DNA of 64,000 nt from Piezodorus guildinii (lineage: Eukaryota; Arthropoda; Insecta; Hemiptera; Pentatomidae): contig CM041295.1 of assembly GCA_023052935.1 (NCBI GenBank), positions 167,020,366 through 167,084,365 on the forward strand, in the 5' to 3' direction. A model generated the notes under the pieces. That model was given only the letters and a program-made list of their open reading frames with translations, made no database searches and had not been told where the DNA came from. Below are positions 58,289 to 64,000 of this stretch, piece by piece. Position numbers and translations under genes: made by a program. Every line of letters starts with the position of its first letter. The first letter of the stretch is position 1.

Positions 58289-61200
58289 TAGACGTTTCTA
58301 TTTCTTTTATGACATTCTCAATATCTTCATCAGTTATTTCTGGGTTTTTTTGACTTGTACTAGGTTTATTATTATTATTATTTGATTTCTTTTTCTTAGT
58401 GACCTTTTTCGGTCGTTTGACTTGATCAGGGTGGAGTTTTTTCTTTCTACCTTTATTTCTATTTTGAAATCTTTTATCAACATACTTTCCTTTTTCGTAT
58501 TTAGGATCTATTTTCTTTTTCTGTTGTCTCTTTATATACACATCTTCCGGGATTTCTATGTCTTCTCTATTTTCATTTAACTTGCCTATTTTTCTCTCTT
58601 TATTTTGTTCTATACCTTTCTTAGTTATTTCGAAAAGCTGCTTCATTTTCCGATGGTACTCATGAACAAGATATTCTTTTATTTCCGGGGATTCATTATA
58701 AGTTTCATTAGTGATACCGAAAGTTATTTCGTTAGGGGTCATTTTAAGATCTTGATTAAGGGAATTATTATATGCTGTCGTTGCTTGCTCTAACTTATCT
58801 TCCTCTTTATCATCTTTGTTTTCTATGTTTATAAGTCTTAAAATTTCTAATAACGAAGAGCTTGCTCGATTAAGCAATCCAAGAGAGTTAGGGTGATTGG
58901 GGGTAGTATAATGTAATTCAATATTTAAGTAGTTTAGAAAATCTTTAAACAAGTTATTGTCGAATTCTCTTCCGTTGTCACATGATATTTTTTGGGGTTT
59001 TGGAAAATATGCTAAATATTTTTTCAATACTTTCATGCTTTCTATGGCATTATAACTCGTTGCGTAATAAGAAAATATTCTTTTGGAAAAAGTATCTACT
59101 ATTAAATAAATGTAATAATTACTCATGTGTAAGGTATCAATCATTAAATCTGTAAAGGGTTTCTCAGGTGTGGGAGTAATTTTAAATTTTTGTTTTATAG
59201 GTCTTCTATCGTATTTGCCTTTTCCACATGTGTCACATTTGTTTATAATTTCTGTGATATGATCTTTCATATTGGGCCAATAAAATTTGGTTTTCAAAAC
59301 TAAATATGTTTCATTTATACCTCTGTGGCATGTCTTGGCGATATGATAATCAAGGATAAGTAATTTCTGGTCTTCCGTGTTCTTTACATCTGGCAATAGT
59401 TTATAATATCTTTTAATTCTATTTGTGGGAAATTTTTCTCTAATGAGTGATGCAACTTTATTAAATAATGCATTATACCAATTATTTTCACTTTCTATAG
59501 AATCTGATATGGGTGAGCAGTATATGCCGTAAGTTATATTTGGTCTTAAGATTTCTAAAAGTTTTTCTTCTATTTCAAAATCTTTTTCATGGTAAGGCCA
59601 AGTAAATTCAATTGTTGTTCTTTGCTTATTATTGAATATTGTTTCGCGTTGAATTTTCGCGTGTCCCTTTTTTATTATTATTTGATTTTTCTCAACATTT
59701 ACTGGTCTAGATTTATCATCAACTATTAAGATTCTGTTATCGGAGGATTCTGTGGAGTGCTGCGTTGCTAAAGAAGATATATCATCTTGAATTATTTCTT
59801 GGTGTTCACCATTATTATTTTCTTCTATGTTTTCATCATTATTAATTCCTTCTAAGTTTTCATTGTTAGCTTCTTCTTGGGTTTCTTCTATTCCCATTTC
59901 TTGTAATAAATCTACGATTTCTTGTGAATAGTTATTAGGAGAATTTTCTGTATGAAAAATATCAAATTCTGGTTCTTTTAATTTCCTTTCTTCAATAGGG
60001 TAACGGGATAAATGATCGGCGACTTTATTAGCCTTTCCTTCAATGTATTTTATGTCATATTCGAAATCTTCTAACAATAATTTCCATCTAATTAATCTGG
60101 CGTTCTGTGTTTTACACGTTCTTAAATATTCTAAAGGTTTGTGATCTGAATATATGAAAAATTTTCTACCGTATAAGTAGGGTCGAAAATGATTGCAAGC
60201 CCAAATAATGGCTAAACATTCCTTTTCCGTTGTTGAGTAATTTTGTTCTGCTTTATTAAGTGTTCTGGATGCAAAACATACAGGGAGTTCTTTTCCATCT
60301 TTCTTCTGTGCTAATACTGCACCAATGGCGAAATTACTTGCGTCAGTTGTTAAGAAAAAGTCCTGATTGAAATCTGGAATTTGCAAAATGGGGCTACTAC
60401 ATACAAGTTGTTTCAATTTCTCAAAAGCGTTTTCATATAACTCTGGTTTGATTTCTTTTTGATCTTTTCGAAGACATCTCGTTAATGGGGAAGCTATCTT
60501 TGCGTAATTTGGTATCATTTTCCTATAGAAACCAGTTAATCCTAAAAAGCTTTTAATTTCTTTTTCATTTTTAGGGAGTTTAAAATCTTTTACTGCTTTT
60601 ATCTTTTCTGGATTAGGTTCTATGCCGCGTTCGCTGATAATATGTCCGAGGAATAACAATTCTTTCTTGCAAAATTCTGTCTTATCGAGCTGAATCTTTA
60701 AGTTATGTTTTTCTAACTTTTTAAGAGTTTCTTCTAAATGTTTCCAATGATCTTTGTAATTTTCAGAAAAAATTATAATATCGTCCATATAGACTAAAAC
60801 GTTAATAGAATCTGAAAAAATGATATTCATGGCTCTTTGAAACGTTGCTGGGGCATTACTGAGTCCAAATGCCATGCGAAGGAATTCAAAGTGGCCTTGA
60901 TCTGTAGAAAATGCTGTTTTTGGGATAGAACTTTCTTCGACTTTTATTTGATGGAAGCCTGAGCAAAGGTCCATTGCTGTAAATATCGTCGCTTTTCCTA
61001 ATTTGCCTAAAAGGTCTTCAATATTAGGAATGGGGAATTTATCCGGGGTTGTTTCTCGATTTAATTTCCTGTAATCAATCACCATTCGTATTTTTCTTTT
61101 TCCTGATGCGTCTGGCTTTTTCGGGACAATCCAAACGGGAGAATTGTAAGGGGAATTGCTGGGTCTTATTATTTTGGATTCTAACATCTTTTTAATTTCT

Positions 61201-62056
61201 TCCTTAATATTTTCTTTGAATTGGTGGGGATATCTGTAATTTTTCGAATATATCGGGTCTTCGGTTTTTGTTTTAATCTTATGCTCCAATAAATCAGTGG
61301 CTGAAAGGGGATCATTTTCAGTCTTAAATACTGATGGATATTTCGATAATAATTTAATTAAATTTGATTTTTCTTGAGGAGGTATATGGTCGGTTCTGAT
61401 TAGTTGGGGGATTTGTTTTATTATTTCATGGTTTCCTTTTTTATTAGAATCTGTTAATTCTACTTCTTCTTTTTGCAAATAGTATAAAGGTAAATATATG
61501 GTTTCGTTAACTTTACTGTCGATTATTATATTTTGATCATAGATGCCAGGTTTAATTTTAATCTTATCATCTTCATAGTCAATAAAATATAGATTTTTAT
61601 TTTGTTCTACTTTTATCTGATTTTCGCCTTCTTTCAAAACTAATTTTAAAACTTCGTCTTCCATAATAAAATCAAACTCTGTATAGCGAGTTTTTATTTT
61701 GTTGGTTTCGAAATCGATATTAAATTTCATTTCCCTCATTGTCTCATTTCCTAGTAGTATTTCGTAATTGGGACTGAAATTAAATAGATAAAATTTTATT
61801 TTTTCGGGGTTTTTAAGAAAATTATTTCTGCAATAAACTGAAATAGATTCCGTGCCAAGTTCTTCTCCGGTTGCTGTTTTTATTGTAAAATTTTCTTTTT
61901 CTCTTTCAACATCTGGTGGTACAATGTCTGGTCTTATATAATTCTTCCAAGATCCGGTATCAATAAGCCATTTACGATTCGCGTGGTCTTTAACATAAGG
62001 CAGTTGGCTTTTATTCTCTTCTTTTATGTGTTTTGATTGTCTGGCGGGCCTTTCTC
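58173..62056 (-). CDS. pol: Pol polyprotein (protease, RT, RNase H, integrase)
   Basis: Open from the frameshift site at 62057 to the stop at 58173, about 1295 codons; no initiator is needed, although a Met is at 61739. Protease motif WLIDTGS near 61965. RT: RKIRMVIDYRKLN, FTAMDLCSGFHQIKV and the catalytic YMDDIIIFS near 60790. RNase H: TTDASNFAIGAVLAQ, YSTTEKECLAI, FIYSDHKPL. Integrase: a His/Cys zinc region ending CDTCGKGK, the first Asp in DLMIDTLH, the second in CDNGREF, and at the position exactly 36 residues on, where Glu is expected, Asn (GLLNRAS). This may inactivate integration. A basic, Asn-rich tail follows. Confidence 0.93.
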
Positions 62057-63154
62057 TAAAAAAGAATTATTTGGATCTAATTTTTCTAATTTCTCTCTTA
62101 ATTCTCTGATTTCTTGGTCTTTCGGGTCTTCTTGCTGAATTTGGAAATTAGGCTGTTTCGGTTTATTCCCGAATGCGCTAACTGTTCTCATGGATACAGT
62201 TGGATTTTCATCTTTCTTATTATTATTATAATTTTGATTCCGGTATCGACCTGAACCGTTGAAATACCTTTGTTGTTCTTGACGGGGCCATTGTTGGTAA
62301 TAATTATTATTATTATTATTCTGCCGGTAGTCTTGTGGAGGTTCTTGTTGTCGATATTGATGCTCTTGTCTTTGATTATGTGGGTTATACGGGTTATTGG
62401 GATTTTGCCAATTATTAAATCGTTTGTGATGTTTTTTATCGAACTTTTTCTTATGGTCGAAGCCTCTTTTGTAATCATGTTCTCCGGGTCTTCTCATATT
62501 TCCCGAATTTATGAGGTCATCGAAGAGTAGATGGTTCTCATTCTGAATTAAATTTCTCAAATCATCTAATGTTCTTAATTTTTCTGCTTTAGTCATAAGA
62601 TATGTTCTTATGTGAAGGGGCATGTTAGTGTAAAAAAAATAAAGAATACTTTTCTCTAATGCGCTAATAATTGTTTCTCTATTTGGTGTGTTTTCTATCC
62701 GATGTTTAGAAATTATTAAAGTGCGGATCTTATCAATTCTTTGAAGGAAATCAAGAGGGTGTTCCTTATGATGTATTTTGTTATTAAATAATTCATGCGA
62801 TAATTGTTCAATTGAGCGGCTGTCTCTGAAGGTTCTTTCGAGATAATTTAGTAATTCTTCAACACGACTAAATTCGCACGTTGTATTTATATAATCAGCT
62901 TCATCCGTAAGTTTTGCTAGAAGTTTACTTAATAATCTTTGTTCGTTTAGTTCCTTAAACGAGTTGTCCGGTTTACACACGATTTGGTAAACTTGTCTAC
63001 AAACTGTCACGAATTTTAACAGATTGTGTGGATTTCCATTAAAATTAGGGATATGATCGTAGTCTGCCGATTTAATTTGAAAGCTTGCCATATTTGTAGT
63101 TAATACTAAATTATTTACTCGCAGGATTAAAGAATTTAAATAATCATCAGACAT
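62024..63154 (-). CDS. gag: Gag polyprotein
   Basis: 376 codons from ATG at 63154. A helical capsid-like region (FNGNPHNLLKFVTVCRQVYQ, LSHELFNNKIHHKEHPLDFL) is followed by a basic, Asn/Gln-rich C-terminal half (KKFDKKHHKRF, repeated N and Q runs). No CCHC zinc knuckle, as is usual for errantivirus Gag; RNA binding is presumably by the basic part. It ends 37 nt after the slippery site. An alternative start is the Met at about residue 22. Confidence 0.9.
   Translation of the reverse strand: MSDDYLNSLILRVNNLVLTTNMASFQIKSADYDHIPNFNGNPHNLLKFVTVCRQVYQIVCKPDNSFKELNEQRLLSKLLAKLTDEADYINTTCEFSRVEELLNYLERTFRDSRSIEQLSHELFNNKIHHKEHPLDFLQRIDKIRTLIISKHRIENTPNRETIISALEKSILYFFYTNMPLHIRTYLMTKAEKLRTLDDLRNLIQNENHLLFDDLINSGNMRRPGEHDYKRGFDHKKKFDKKHHKRFNNWQNPNNPYNPHNQRQEHQYRQQEPPQDYRQNNNNNNYYQQWPRQEQQRYFNGSGRYRNQNYNNNKKDENPTVSMRTVSAFGNKPKQPNFQIQQEDPKDQEIRELREKLEKLDPNNSFLEKGPPDNQNT
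62057..62063 (-). promoter_or_regulatory. -1 ribosomal frameshift slippery site TTTTTTA
   Basis: On the minus strand T TTT TTA is aligned with the gag frame (TCT TTT TTA), as the X XXY YYZ rule demands. The pol frame is exactly -1 relative to gag and stays open from here. A downstream stimulatory structure was not evaluated. Confidence 0.85.
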
Positions 63155-63495
63155 AAAATTACAATAGTAAAGGAAATTAACTTACAAAAATTGAGTACGC
63201 TGTCAAAATAATCTTCGACGGGGTGTGAAGATCTGTCCTTGAGCTGGATACCTGACGACAGTGAAGTCCGGCCAAGGTTGAGTGCAGATAAGAGACTTTG
63301 CCTGCGTTGCGAGATGCTCGGGGTGAGTGAACTCGTCCAGAATCTGAAGATCTCGAAGTTGGTAGTCCTCGGTAGGTAAGCCAAAATCTTGAGTCTTCAC
63401 AGGTGAGGAATCCTAGGCGGTAGTCCTAATTCTGGATTTGCGGAAAAAGTTCGGATCTGCGGAAACTCGGTTCTTAAAACTGCGATAAAAATATG

Positions 63496-63515
63496 CAGTC
63501 CCTATTTGGGCGCCA
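63496..63515 (-). other. Primer-binding site, tRNA-Lys-like
   Basis: TGGCGCCCAAATAGGGAC follows the 5' LTR directly. It differs at two bases from the complement of the 3' end of a typical tRNA-Lys(UUU), the likely primer. Confidence 0.75.
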
Positions 63516-63806
63516 ATTTTGGTGTTCGTGCTCGTTATTGTAAAAAAAAAATATTTTATTTATTCAAAAGTTACAAAATATCGATAATAACACTTTAAAA
63601 GACAATAATGACAATCTTGATAATAACAATATGGCTATACTAGATCTGACATAGATTACGTACCGTAATTACTGCGAGGACTTGAAGAGAGTGTGTCTTC
63701 CCTGGGAGAAGGGACAGGGTATATATAGGTTAATAGGACTGCTGAATAAGATTCAAGGAATATGGTGTGATCTGCAGGTGCACCATGGCCTCATGGTGGC
63801 GTGACT
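63516..63806 (-). repeat. 5' LTR of the errantivirus-like element
   Basis: Identical by eye to 56320-56610 over 291 bp. Contains the TATA-like box at about 63718-63728. Upstream host sequence (63807-64000) is AT-rich with no recognised feature. Confidence 0.93.
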
Positions 63807-64000
63807 TTGTATTATAAAACTGGATTCTAATAGACAAGACTATAAAACGTAATCAAATTACACAGCTTACATTAAATGGATTATCAGAATATTCCAATAA
63901 GGAAAAACCTACGTGATATTGAAAACCATTTAATTATTAATTAAAGCCATATGTGAAAAAATTTGATATTTTTTTCCGAAATATTCTGTATAATTTCCGA

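Larger units (their letters stand above)
56320..63806 (-). mobile_element. Errantivirus-like endogenous retrovirus (Ty3/gypsy with env), full length
   Basis: 7487 bp with two 291-bp LTRs, a primer-binding site, gag, pol and env in that order on the minus strand, and a purine-rich tract before the 3' LTR. A spliced-type env with RSKR cleavage site, a gag without CCHC knuckles and a -1 frameshift to pol are errantivirus features (Metaviridae, gypsy group). LTR copies look identical to me, so insertion is recent. The flanks TTGA (left) and TTGT (right) give only an imperfect 4-bp duplication. It lies about 0.7 kb upstream of Sbf, in the same transcription direction. Confidence 0.93.

Noticed and set aside
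56316..63810. Target-site duplication of the provirus
   Set aside because: TTGA versus TTGT is only an imperfect 4-base match, so it is mentioned but not annotated as a feature.

Overview
The window is AT-rich animal DNA, most likely insect: GT-AG introns of 5-16 kb, a very dense mobile-element load, and an env-carrying errantivirus. Species cannot be fixed from the sequence. There are no operons, rRNA genes or CRISPR arrays.

The only host gene I can support is the 5' part of Sbf (SET-domain binding factor, the MTMR5/MTMR13 family), on the minus strand from its start codon at 55597 to the left edge. Seven coding exons (55543-55597, 46173-46258, 33888-34043, 28078-28191, 11950-12166, 6733-6974, 881-1186) join in one frame to 392 codons with canonical splice sites, covering the N-terminal tripartite DENN region. 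The phosphatase-like and PH parts must lie beyond position 1.

Nearly everything else is mobile elements inside the Sbf introns. Intron 4 holds a four-deep nest: a Ty3/gypsy element (from 13019), in whose right LTR sits a palindromic hammerhead-ribozyme element, split by an RTE-type LINE (17170-26345), itself split by an RNase H-bearing LINE (18595-24500). Target duplications mark the three inner insertions. Hammerhead cores recur at 32207, 39584, 39688 and, decayed, near 43560; two sit in about 270-bp palindromes flanked by 13-14 bp duplications, which suggests Penelope-type retroelement termini. Intron 5 holds an element with inverted ends of about 120 bp carrying a broken gene of the HAxxGCDTTSA family. 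Intron 3 has a Tc1 element (29616-31141) and a long-inverted-repeat element (31285-33760). Intron 2 has an RLE-type LINE split by a CR1-like LINE, and a possible 4.8-kb TIR element. Intron 1 has a second long-inverted-repeat element (46758-49837), a mariner deletion derivative (50725-51643) and several repeats.

Upstream of Sbf, in the same orientation, lies a 7.5-kb errantivirus-like provirus (56320-63806) with LTRs that look identical and open gag, pol and env frames. A TTTTTTA slippery site links gag to pol, yet the integrase position expected to hold the catalytic glutamate is asparagine.
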